The notes: generated from the sequence alone by a model not told the origin. Shown: positions 1 through 4,748, counted from the first letter of the stretch. The stretch: DNA of 5,266 nucleotides from JAJZJT01 sp049964655 (GCA_049964655.1 JBMFXC010000108.1:1-5266), one strand, 5' to 3'. Program-made: numbers and translations.

Positions 1-68
1 GGGGCCGAGCCGGGCGGGACCGGGTCGGGCCGGGGGCCGAGCCGGGCAGGTCGAGGCTCGGCCCCCCC
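1..68 (-). terminator. Long GC hairpin downstream of the AhpD-like gene, likely transcription terminator
   Basis: Positions 32-43 (GGGGGCCGAGCC) are perfectly complementary to 55-66 (GGCTCGGCCCCC), giving a 12-bp stem with an 11-nt loop. It starts 26 nt beyond the stop codon of the minus-strand gene at 93-461. A 15-nt direct copy of the left arm (GGGGCCGAGCCGGGC) lies at 1-15 and repeats at 33-47, so an alternative hairpin between 1-11 and 55-65 is also possible. No T-tract follows on the minus strand, which is common in high-GC actinobacteria but lowers certainty. I see no coding sequence in 1-92. Confidence 0.5.
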
Positions 69-92
69 GTCGCCGAGGGCGTCACTCCTCGA

Positions 93-461
93 TCAGGGCG
101 TTCCGGTGCTCGCGGCCGGCTTGGCGAACTCTTGGAACGCCTCGAAGGCGCGGGGGCCGAACACGGTGGCTGGTCCGCCGTTCATCAGCATGGCGACCGC
201 CACGGTCTCCGCGACCTCCGCCTCGGTGGCACCGGCACGCGCCGCCCCTCGGGCGTGCGAGGCGATGCAGCCGTCGCACTCCTTGGAGATGGCGATGGCC
301 AAGGCCATCAGTTCCTTCACGCGTGTCGGGAGCTCCCCCTCGGCCATGGCCGCACTGTGCAGGTGCACGTACGCCGACCAGGCGTCCGGGGTGAGCTCAC
401 GTAGGGCTCGAACCGGTGTCCTCAGGTCGGCCAGTACGTCGTGTGCATGCCCGTCGCTCAT
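93..461 (-). CDS. AhpD-like / carboxymuconolactone decarboxylase family protein
   Basis: A 122-residue all-helical-looking protein of the carboxymuconolactone decarboxylase (CMD)/AhpD superfamily. The diagnostic element is the CxxC-x3-H motif CDGCIASH at residues 62-69, preceded by a helix with E50 and K60-E61 and followed by the typical A-R-A-G-A-T-x-x-E-V-A-E segment (residues 74-85) and an MNGGP turn (93-97). In AhpD-type members the CxxC pair and the nearby His form a redox-active dithiol that relays electrons to peroxiredoxins. True decarboxylases lack the cysteines, so a thiol redox role is favoured here. The start is the ATG at 461, preceded by AAAGGAG with about 6-nt spacing. An in-frame ATG at 563 would add a poorly conserved Arg/His-rich stretch and is less likely. 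It lies downstream of thioredoxin on the same strand with a 188-nt gap containing hairpins, so co-regulation is possible but not shown. The peroxidase partner and substrate are unknown. Confidence 0.85.
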   Translation of the reverse strand: MSDGHAHDVLADLRTPVRALRELTPDAWSAYVHLHSAAMAEGELPTRVKELMALAIAISKECDGCIASHARGAARAGATEAEVAETVAVAMLMNGGPATVFGPRAFEAFQEFAKPAASTGTP

Positions 462-547
462 CAAGCGCTCCTTTCGCCGAGGGCCATCCTCGTCGGCCGC
501 TTCATCATGGTCGCGATGGTGGCGGGCGTCACCTCGGTGCCCGCCAC
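461..547 (-). CDS. Possible 28-residue leader ORF coupled to the AhpD-like gene
   Basis: A short open frame begins at a GTG (547) preceded by AAGGGAA about 6 nt upstream. It ends with a TGA that shares one base with the ATG of the AhpD-like gene (TGATG). Nearly all of its codons end in G or C, as in the real genes here. The peptide reads roughly (M)AGTEVTPATIATMMKRP and then ends in GERSA. No family is recognised. The frame stays open back to the thioredoxin stop codon, so the signal could simply reflect high GC. The exact stop/start junction and plausible ribosome site are the only reasons to list it. Confidence 0.25.
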   Translation of the reverse strand: MAGTEVTPATIATMMKRPTRMALGERSA

Positions 548-572
548 GCTGTTCCCTTGCCACCCGAACCGC

Positions 573-627
573 CGGCGCCCCAGGGCGCCGACGACCGGAG
601 GCGTTGGCGGTCCGGGGCGCCGGTCGT
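573..627 (-). terminator. Adjacent GC hairpins between thioredoxin and the AhpD-like gene
   Basis: Two perfect inverted repeats lie just beyond the thioredoxin stop codon: ACGACCGG at 591-598 with CCGGTCGT at 620-627 (8-bp stem, 21-nt loop), and CGGCGCC at 573-579 with GGCGCCG at 584-590 (7-bp stem, 4-nt loop). The first begins 22 nt after the stop codon. They could end or attenuate the thioredoxin transcript before the AhpD-like gene. No T-tract is seen. Alternatively the GGCGCC-rich arms compete with one another as an attenuator. Confidence 0.4.
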
Positions 628-649
628 GCTGGCCGCCCAGAAGACTGGC

Positions 650-1009
650 TCAGGCCCGCGCTGCGACCTGCCGACGTACGTCCTCCATGTCGAGCTCGGC
701 GACCTTCCCGATCAGCTCCTCGAGGGATGCCTCGGGCAGTGCGCCGGCCTGTGAGTAGAGGAGGATCCCGTCGCGGAAGACCATGAGGGTGGGGATCGAC
801 ATGATGCCCAGGCGGCCCGCCAGCTCCTGCTCCGCTTCGGTGTCGACCTTGGCGAAGGTGAGGTCAGGGTGCTTCTCCGAGGACTTCTCGAAGATAGGCC
901 CGAACATGCGGCACGGCCCGCACCACGCCGCCCACAGGTCCACCAGGACGGTGCCCGAAGCGTTCACCGTGGGTTCGAAGGTCTCGTTGGTCAGGTTCAC
1001 CGTCGCCAT
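650..1009 (-). CDS. trxA: Thioredoxin
   Basis: A cytosolic thioredoxin of 119 residues, close to the usual 105-110 plus a short charged C-terminal helix. The active site WCGPC is at residues 29-33 (preceded by DLWAA), and the cis-proline loop MSIPT has Pro73. The buried Asp of the fold is D24, and the F-R-D-G turn is at 78-81. There is no signal peptide. The protein reduces disulfides, and can reduce persulfides, in target proteins using electrons from thioredoxin reductase, which is not in this window. The ATG at 1009 has a GAGAGGAA-like ribosome site about 10-12 nt upstream. It is transcribed away from msrB, whose product normally needs thioredoxin as reductant. A strong CsoR/CstR-type dyad lies about 58-73 bp upstream, inside a plausible promoter, so expression is probably repressor-controlled. 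The protein identity is very secure; the specific physiological partner is inferred. Confidence 0.96.
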   Translation of the reverse strand: MATVNLTNETFEPTVNASGTVLVDLWAAWCGPCRMFGPIFEKSSEKHPDLTFAKVDTEAEQELAGRLGIMSIPTLMVFRDGILLYSQAGALPEASLEELIGKVAELDMEDVRRQVAARA

Positions 1010-1063
1010 GGTTACGTCGTTCCTCTCGGTCGTGTGGTGGTCACTCGGCAGCTACTGTCAACC

Positions 1064-1093
1064 AACATACCCCTCGGGGTATTCCATCGTCAC
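1064..1093 (-). promoter_or_regulatory. Putative promoter for thioredoxin
   Basis: Reading the minus strand, GTGACG (1093-1088) and TATGTT (1069-1064) are separated by 18 bp, each matching four of six positions of the vegetative -35 and -10 consensus. This would start transcription near 1057, leaving a leader of about 50 nt before the thioredoxin ATG. The 1067-1082 dyad fills the spacer and enters the -10, as expected for a repressor site. A TTGACA at 1060-1055 also exists but has no convincing -10 at the right distance. Confidence 0.4.
1067..1082. promoter_or_regulatory. CsoR/CstR-type operator (perfect dyad)
   Basis: The sequence ATACCCC-TC-GGGGTAT is a perfect 7-bp inverted repeat with a 2-bp centre. 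From family knowledge, A/T-flanked runs of C and G in the form TACCC-N-GGGTA are the operator type bound by CsoR-family tetrameric repressors: CsoR for copper(I), and CstR for persulfides/reactive sulfur species. It sits between the candidate -35 and -10 of the thioredoxin promoter, a classic repression position. A CstR-like regulator would make sense for a thioredoxin, which can reduce persulfides, but a copper sensor cannot be excluded. No regulator gene is present in the window. Confidence 0.65.
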
Positions 1094-1126
1094 CGTCGGG
1101 ATGGAGAGGCACCGCTACGACACGGG

Positions 1127-1212
1127 CCCTGCCTGCCCGGGTCGCCCTGCCTGCCCGGGTCGCCCTGCCTGCCCGGGTCGCCCTGCCTGCCCGGGTCGCC
1201 CTGCCTGCCGGG
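1127..1212. repeat. 18-bp tandem repeat, about 4.7 copies
   Basis: The unit CCCTGCCTGCCCGGGTCG occurs four times without change (1127-1144, 1145-1162, 1163-1180, 1181-1198), followed by a degenerate partial copy at 1199-1212 that has lost one C. Each unit contains the palindrome CCCGGG. The array lies in the divergent intergenic region between the thioredoxin promoter and msrB. The unit length is a multiple of three and frames stay open through it, but no ribosome site or conserved protein supports coding. Its perfection suggests recent slippage-driven expansion. Confidence 0.95.
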
Positions 1213-1229
1213 GAACAGAGCCGGTGTTC
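1213..1229. promoter_or_regulatory. Small inverted repeat upstream of msrB, possible operator
   Basis: GAACA at 1213-1217 and TGTTC at 1225-1229 form a perfect 5-bp dyad with a 7-bp centre, directly after the tandem repeat and about 120 bp upstream of the msrB start. The spacing does not match the actinobacterial LexA box (GAAC-N4-GTTC). It is short enough to be chance. I see no convincing -35/-10 pair for msrB in 1230-1347. Confidence 0.2.
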
Positions 1230-1347
1230 TGCCGGTTGGCTACCACGGGGAAGTCGTACAGGCACGCTGACAGCGAGTGGCGCCCGTGCCCTCGGCTACA
1301 GCCCCTAAGTCGGTACTGGCCGGCGAGACGGACGACGAGGAGGGCAC

Positions 1348-1827
1348 ATGGCAAGGACACAACCGACGGGGCCGAGTAGGTCGTACCTTGCCGAAGAGCC
1401 GAGCGACCTCGGCTCCCTCGGCGACGAGGACTGGCGCCGCCGGCTGGCGCCCGAGCGGTTCCACGTGCTGCGTGAAGGGGGAACCGAGCCGGCCTGGTCG
1501 GGATCGCTCCTCCACGTGGACGGATCGGGCGTGTTCCGCTGCGGAGGCTGTGGTGCCGAGCTCTTCTCCACCGACGACAAGTTCGACTCGGGGTCCGGGT
1601 GGCCCAGCTTCACCCGAGCGATGCACGCCGGGACCGTCGAGGAGCACGAGGACCGCAGCTTCGGCATGGTCCGGACCGAGATCCGCTGCGCCCGTTGCGG
1701 TGGCCACCTGGGCCACGTCTTCCCCGACGGCCCGGCGCCAACGGGCCTGCGCTACTGCGTCAACTCCCTCTCGCTCGACTTCGAGCCGGCACCGCGGTCA
1801 CACCCGGACGAGCCGCCGCTCGAGTAG
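1348..1827 (+). CDS. msrB: Peptide-methionine (R)-S-oxide reductase MsrB
   Basis: A 159-residue cytosolic enzyme that reduces methionine-(R)-sulfoxide in oxidised proteins, normally with thioredoxin as electron donor. The whole SelR/MsrB domain is visible from about residue 29. It starts with the substrate-side segment GTEPAWSG (45-52). The structural zinc is held by two CxxC pairs, C65/C68 and C114/C117. The signature SGSGWPSF is at 81-88, HLGHVFPDGP at 120-129, and RYCVNS at 135-140 carries the catalytic C137. The commonly used resolving Cys (SGCGWPSF in E. coli MsrB) is Ser83 here, and no other cysteine is present. The first 28 residues are a non-conserved extension. The ATG at 1348 is preceded by GAGGAGGG, 3-4 nt away, which supports this start. 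It is divergent from thioredoxin, and its 3' end overlaps the small ORF on the other strand by 30 bp. Confidence 0.97.
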   Translation: MARTQPTGPSRSYLAEEPSDLGSLGDEDWRRRLAPERFHVLREGGTEPAWSGSLLHVDGSGVFRCGGCGAELFSTDDKFDSGSGWPSFTRAMHAGTVEEHEDRSFGMVRTEIRCARCGGHLGHVFPDGPAPTGLRYCVNSLSLDFEPAPRSHPDEPPLE

Positions 1828-2064
1828 CGAGAACAGTTCGGCCAGTCCGGCGCGCTCGACGTCGCTCCCAGCGGCGGCAAGCACGCGGTCGGCGTCGGCA
1901 AGCGCCTGGCAGGCGGCGAACACTTCGAGCTTGGTGAGCACAACGGCCTCGCCGAACCGGACCGGTCGGGGCCGCCGCCCGGCCGGTCCCTCGGCAACTG
2001 CACCGTGTGACCTGCCCTTCGCTCCGTCGGCCACGGTCCGCTCCACCACCGAGGTCGGGGTCAC
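1798..2064 (-). CDS. Small hypothetical protein translationally coupled to SSB
   Basis: An 88-residue ORF starting at a GTG that overlaps the SSB stop codon by four bases (GTGA), a classic translational coupling arrangement. I do not recognise a family. Residues 1-38 are low-complexity and Gly/Arg/Pro-rich. Residues 43-85 look like two amphipathic helices, LTKLEVFAACQALADADRVL (43-62) and the stretch around VERAGLAELFSLLERRL (69-85), joined by a short AAAGSD turn. Codon third positions are strongly G/C-biased in this frame. There is one cysteine (C52), no membrane segment and no signal peptide. The last 30 bp run antisense into the end of msrB. It may be an SSB partner, but that is inferred only from coupling. 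The N-terminal half could be non-conserved, with translation possibly starting at an internal GTG near residue 41. Confidence 0.6.
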   Translation of the reverse strand: MTPTSVVERTVADGAKGRSHGAVAEGPAGRRPRPVRFGEAVVLTKLEVFAACQALADADRVLAAAGSDVERAGLAELFSLLERRLVRV

Positions 2065-2483
2065 GATGCCGCCTCGTCGAGGAGCGGCGCCCCACCTGCT
2101 CCGTCCGAGTCGGTGACGATCTCTCGGCGTTCGGTGCGGTGCACCTCGACGGTGGCGAAACGGAGGCTCGCCGCCACGTCGTCGGCGACCACCTCCACCT
2201 TCGTCCGCCGCTCCCCCTCCTCGGGCTCCCAGCTGCGCTGCTCGAGGCGTCCCGAGACGACGACCCGGGCACCTTTGGTGAGGCTCAGGGCGACGTTCTC
2301 AGCCAGGTCTCGCCAGCACACGACGTCGAAGAACGACGTCGCCTCCTCCCACTCGCCCGTTCCCCGCTGCTGCCAACGACGGTTGACGGCAACGCCGAGC
2401 GTGGTGGTCGCCTGGCCGTCACGCGTGTAGCGGATCTCCGGGTCCCTGGTGAGGTTGCCGACGAGGGTGGTCGAAGCGCTCAT
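2061..2483 (-). CDS. ssb: Single-stranded DNA-binding protein (tail-less, SsbB-like)
   Basis: A 140-residue SSB with one OB fold at about residues 4-109. It opens with the typical TTLVGNLTRDPEIRYT segment (5-20), followed by the GVAVNRRW strand (30-37), FFDVVCWRDLAENV (51-64), the KGARVVVSGRLEQRSW stretch (70-85) and KVEVVADDVAASLRF (95-109). It coats single-stranded DNA during replication and repair. The C-terminus is only about 30 residues and ends DEAAS, without the acidic DDxxPF-type tip that normally recruits partner proteins. This points to an accessory paralogue of the SsbB type rather than the main replicative SSB, which usually sits beside rpsF/rpsR. The ATG at 2483 has AAAAGGA 7 nt upstream. 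In-frame sequence upstream to 2624 is unconserved. The stop is coupled to the downstream ORF by GTGA. The 177-bp gap to the DUF3501 gene suggests its own promoter, but I see no clear one. Confidence 0.95.
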   Translation of the reverse strand: MSASTTLVGNLTRDPEIRYTRDGQATTTLGVAVNRRWQQRGTGEWEEATSFFDVVCWRDLAENVALSLTKGARVVVSGRLEQRSWEPEEGERRTKVEVVADDVAASLRFATVEVHRTERREIVTDSDGAGGAPLLDEAAS

Positions 2484-2588
2484 GGTCCGATCCTTTTCCG
2501 GTCGCACTTGGCGAGGCCCGGTCCCCCGGGCTACCCGCCACCGCCCCGCTCTCCGGTCGGCGGCCGGTCCAGCGTCGACCCACGTGCT

Positions 2589-2604
2589 TGCCAGGAACCT
2601 GGCA
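2589..2604. repeat. Perfect inverted repeat upstream of ssb
   Basis: TGCCAGG-AA-CCTGGCA is a perfect 7-bp dyad with a 2-bp centre, about 105 bp upstream of the ssb start and about 57 bp past the DUF3501 stop. It could be an operator for ssb or a weak terminator for the upstream operon. The 2-nt centre makes a protein-binding site somewhat more likely than an RNA hairpin. Confidence 0.4.
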
Positions 2605-2651
2605 GCACGGCTTGCCGGACGCACGGCTTGTCCAAAAGCACGGCTTGCCGG
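2605..2651. repeat. Three short direct repeats between DUF3501 gene and ssb
   Basis: The 14-mer GCACGGCTTGCCGG occurs at 2605-2618 and 2638-2651, with a variant GCACGGCTTGTCCA at 2621-2634. Start-to-start spacing is 16 and 17 bp. A weaker relative, ACGTGCTTGCCAGG, lies at 2582-2595. The copies fill the intergenic space right after the DUF3501 stop codon. They are too short and few for a CRISPR array. They could be an iterated regulator site or slippage product. Confidence 0.7.
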
Positions 2652-2660
2652 CGAACGCCG

Positions 2661-3299
2661 TCACCAGGTGGCCGGCGTCCCCCGCAGATCGGCCAGGAGC
2701 TCCGCGACGGTGTCGGCGGAGAGCAACGTGCCCTCGTGACCATCAGGGTACGCGGGGTGCACGACGGCGAGGCGCACCGGGCCGGTAGCGAACCGCTCGA
2801 CGGCCTCGGGGTCGAGACGGAACCGCACGTAGTGGACCGCCGCCGTCACCGTTTCGCGGGTGAGCTGGGACTCGTGCTCTTCGTCGGGTGACGCAGTGAC
2901 CTCGGTGACTCCGCCCGGCGTGTCGGGATCACCGATGCGAAGGACGAGGCTTCGCTCGATGCCCACCAGAGCCGGCAGCCACTGCCGCAGGCTGGCCTCG
3001 TCGGTCAGCTCGAGGAAGAGGGTGACGGACAGCTCTCCCGGTCGCGGAACCAGTCGGTTGTAGACCTCGAGCTCGTGGAGGACCTGTTCGTCGGTGGTCA
3101 TGCCCTCGGCCCGGACCATCTCCTGCACCTGGAACCGCATGGTCATCCGGTTCTCGAAGGTGCAGCTGACGATCGGCCCGATCGCGACCCGTCGGAGCTT
3201 CTTCACGGCGATGACTCGGCGTCGGAACTCGTCGCGTTCTCGCTCGTAGGCGCGCAACTCGGCGATATCGGCGAGCGTCAGCTCGTAGGGACTGCTCAT
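2661..3299 (-). CDS. DUF3501 family protein
   Basis: A 212-residue soluble protein that I recognise as DUF3501 from its ordered segments: ELTLADIAELRAYERERDEF (6-25), RRVIAVKKLRRVAIGP (27-42), TFENRMTMRFQVQEMVRAE (47-65), ELSVTLFLELTDEASLRQWL (89-108), VGIERSLVLRIGD (112-124), TAAVHYVRF (152-160) and GPVRLAVVHPAYP (173-185). The biochemical function is unknown. There is one cysteine (C46), no metal-binding cluster, no signal peptide and no membrane segment. The ATG at 3299 overlaps the stop of the Fe-S oxidoreductase by one base (TGATG), so the two proteins are translationally coupled and probably work together. Such DUF3501 genes are, to my knowledge, commonly found next to this kind of Fe-S protein and a rubrerythrin. 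An upstream in-frame ATG at 3413 would overlap the neighbour by 115 bp and is rejected. Function assignment beyond an accessory role would be guesswork. Confidence 0.88.
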   Translation of the reverse strand: MSSPYELTLADIAELRAYERERDEFRRRVIAVKKLRRVAIGPIVSCTFENRMTMRFQVQEMVRAEGMTTDEQVLHELEVYNRLVPRPGELSVTLFLELTDEASLRQWLPALVGIERSLVLRIGDPDTPGGVTEVTASPDEEHESQLTRETVTAAVHYVRFRLDPEAVERFATGPVRLAVVHPAYPDGHEGTLLSADTVAELLADLRGTPATW

Positions 3300-4618
3300 C
3301 ACTGGCCTCCGTCGTCGAGCCCGTAGGCGCGCGCCAGCACCTGCATCGGGTGGAGCGGCCGACGACCGGTCTCCTGCTCGATCGCTCCGTTGGCCAGGTG
3401 GCAGTCGCCACACACCAGGTCGTTACCGGCGGCTTCGATGTCGCGGGCAAGGGGCTTGGCCACCTTCCGAGCCAGGTCGTAGTGCTCGGCACGATAGCCC
3501 CAGGTGCCGTCGATGCCCGAGCACCGTTGGACGAGCGTCGCCTTCACGCCGGCCACCTTCAGCACGTCGCGGCTCTTCAGTCCGATCTGCTGGGCTTGCA
3601 GGTGGCAGGGGACGTGATAGGTGACCTGGTCGGGCACCGCTCCTCGATCACGGCCGGGGAAGTCGCTCACCAGGGGACGCGAACCGTCACGATGGCCGGC
3701 CATCAAGTACTCGGCTGGGTCGGCCGTGTGCTCGGCCACCAAGGCGGCGTCGGCAGCGAGCTCCGAGTGGCTGAGGATCCTCGGATAGTCCTGCCGGATG
3801 ACGTAGGCACAGGTCGGCTGGGCCACGATCACGTCGCGGCCGGCCCGGACCTCGCCGGCCAGGGCGGCCACGTTCCGCTCGGCGGCACGGGTGAAGGCGG
3901 CGAGGTCTCCGTTGTGGAGCCACGGAGCACCGCAGCAGCGCGTGCCTTTGGGCACGGTGCAACCGATGCCGTTGTGCTCGAAGACCCGCACGATGTCCTT
4001 GCCGATGTCGGGCTCCATGTACTCCACGAAGCACGTCGGGAAGACGGAGACCTCGACGTCGACCCGAGCGCGTCGGGGGGCTCGACGGGCGAACCACGTG
4101 GTGAAGCGCTGGCGGGCGTAGGGCGGGAGCAGGCGATCGGCGGCCAGCCCGACCGTCTTCTCCATCAGACGGCGGGCCAGCGAGCCGGGCGTGCCGGTCA
4201 CGGCGTTGACGAGGGGGGCCATCGCCGTCGAGACCGTCCCGAGCAGGTCGGTCCGACCGAGGAACTGGTCGGTGAGGCGTTCCTTGAGGCTCTCACCCTG
4301 GGCGTGGCGAACGGCATGGGCTCGCATCATGAGCCGCGGGAAGTCGAGCGCCCACTCGTGCGGCGGCACGTAGGGGCACTTCAGGTAGCAGAGCTTGCAC
4401 TGGTAGCACTCGTCCACCACCTGGTCCGCTTCGGCGGTGGTGAGCGCGGAGGCCTTGCCGTCGTGTTGGTCGATGAAGTCGAACAGGGTGGGGAACGACG
4501 GGCATAGGTTGAAACACAGCCGGCACCCGTGGCACAGGTCGAAGACCCGGTCGAGCTCCTGCCGGAGATCCCTCTCGTCGAGGTACATCCGGTCGGCCGG
4601 GTCGTAGGTGGTGGTCAT
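3299..4618 (-). CDS. Fe-S oxidoreductase with 4Fe-4S and CCG domains (HdrD/GlpC-like)
   Basis: A 439-residue electron-transfer protein of the heterodisulfide-reductase/GlpC-related group. The N-terminal ferredoxin domain has two [4Fe-4S] motifs: C29-x2-C32-x2-C35-x3-C39-P and C71-x2-C74-x2-C77-x3-C81-P. The C-terminal half holds two cysteine-rich CCG modules. The first has C196, the canonical C228-C229-G230 and C270. The second has C338, a degenerate C366-S-G and the pair C403-x2-C406. In relatives these bind further Fe-S clusters or act as the heterodisulfide-type active site. No signal peptide or convincing membrane segment is seen, so it is cytosolic or peripheral. The ATG at 4618 follows AGGAGG with 4-nt spacing. 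The frame is open further to 4867, but that would overlap the rubrerythrin gene and contains only low-complexity sequence. It lies downstream of rubrerythrin and is coupled to DUF3501, suggesting it passes electrons to rubrerythrin. The electron donor and substrate are unknown. Confidence 0.93.
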   Translation of the reverse strand: MTTTYDPADRMYLDERDLRQELDRVFDLCHGCRLCFNLCPSFPTLFDFIDQHDGKASALTTAEADQVVDECYQCKLCYLKCPYVPPHEWALDFPRLMMRAHAVRHAQGESLKERLTDQFLGRTDLLGTVSTAMAPLVNAVTGTPGSLARRLMEKTVGLAADRLLPPYARQRFTTWFARRAPRRARVDVEVSVFPTCFVEYMEPDIGKDIVRVFEHNGIGCTVPKGTRCCGAPWLHNGDLAAFTRAAERNVAALAGEVRAGRDVIVAQPTCAYVIRQDYPRILSHSELAADAALVAEHTADPAEYLMAGHRDGSRPLVSDFPGRDRGAVPDQVTYHVPCHLQAQQIGLKSRDVLKVAGVKATLVQRCSGIDGTWGYRAEHYDLARKVAKPLARDIEAAGNDLVCGDCHLANGAIEQETGRRPLHPMQVLARAYGLDDGGQ

Positions 4619-4646
4619 GCGGCCTCCTGGCCTCTTCGCCCCACAC

Positions 4647-4676
4647 GGGCGGTGGGTGGGCAGTGGGCGGGACGGG
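4647..4676 (+). other. G-run tract with quadruplex potential
   Basis: Six runs of GGG (4647, 4654, 4658, 4665, 4669, 4674) are separated by loops of 1-4 nt on the plus strand, satisfying the usual G3-loop pattern. It lies between the palindrome and the ribosome site of the Fe-S gene, so the G-rich strand is the template strand and the RNA would be C-rich. In DNA this GC-rich the motif can arise by chance. Confidence 0.4.
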
Positions 4677-4679
4677 TCC

Positions 4680-4715
4680 GTCGGTGGCCCCGGGTGATCA
4701 CCCGGGGCCACCGAC
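4680..4715. repeat. 36-bp perfect palindrome between rubrerythrin and Fe-S genes
   Basis: The arm GTCGGTGGCCCCGGGTGA (4680-4697) is followed directly by its exact complement (4698-4715) with no spacer. As RNA from the minus strand it would form a 15-16 bp GC stem with a tiny loop, 33 nt after the rubrerythrin stop and about 60 nt before the Fe-S start. The likeliest role is an attenuator or terminator, or a stability element letting rubrerythrin mRNA exceed the downstream genes. A protein-binding or repeated extragenic element is also possible. No T-tract follows. Confidence 0.85.
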
Positions 4716-4748
4716 AGGCTACGTGACCGTGTTGGGCCCCCGCCGGGA

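Noticed and set aside
106..786. 226-residue plus-strand frame
   Set aside because: It is antisense to the AhpD-like gene and thioredoxin and has no ribosome site or domain.
1213..1229. LexA/SOS box upstream of msrB
   Set aside because: The actinobacterial LexA site has GAAC and GTTC separated by 4 bp; here the dyad centre is 7 bp, so it does not fit.
1041..1265. Coding of the 18-bp repeat as a PGR/CLPGSP repeat protein
   Set aside because: Several frames on both strands are open simply because the unit is a multiple of three; none has a ribosome site or conserved flank, and they would cross the trxA promoter.
1277..2116. 279-residue Ser/Arg/Ala-rich plus-strand frame
   Set aside because: It overlaps msrB in another frame and has no recognisable domain, while msrB has all its family motifs in the alternate frame.
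2484..2624. 47-residue N-terminal extension of the SSB
   Set aside because: The SSB OB fold begins right after the ATG at 2483, which has an AAAAGGA site; the upstream residues are not SSB-like.
2582..2651. CRISPR array
   Set aside because: Repeats are only 14 nt with 2-3-nt gaps between them, and no cas gene is nearby.
2007..2891. 294-residue open frame on the plus strand
   Set aside because: It runs antisense across ssb and part of the DUF3501 gene, shows no domain, and its composition (Arg/Pro/Ser-rich) fits a shadow frame.
3350..4507. 385-residue open frame on the plus strand
   Set aside because: It is antisense to the Fe-S oxidoreductase, whose cysteine motifs are unmistakable. The plus frame is Gly/His/Val-rich low-complexity translation typical of a shadow in GC-rich DNA.
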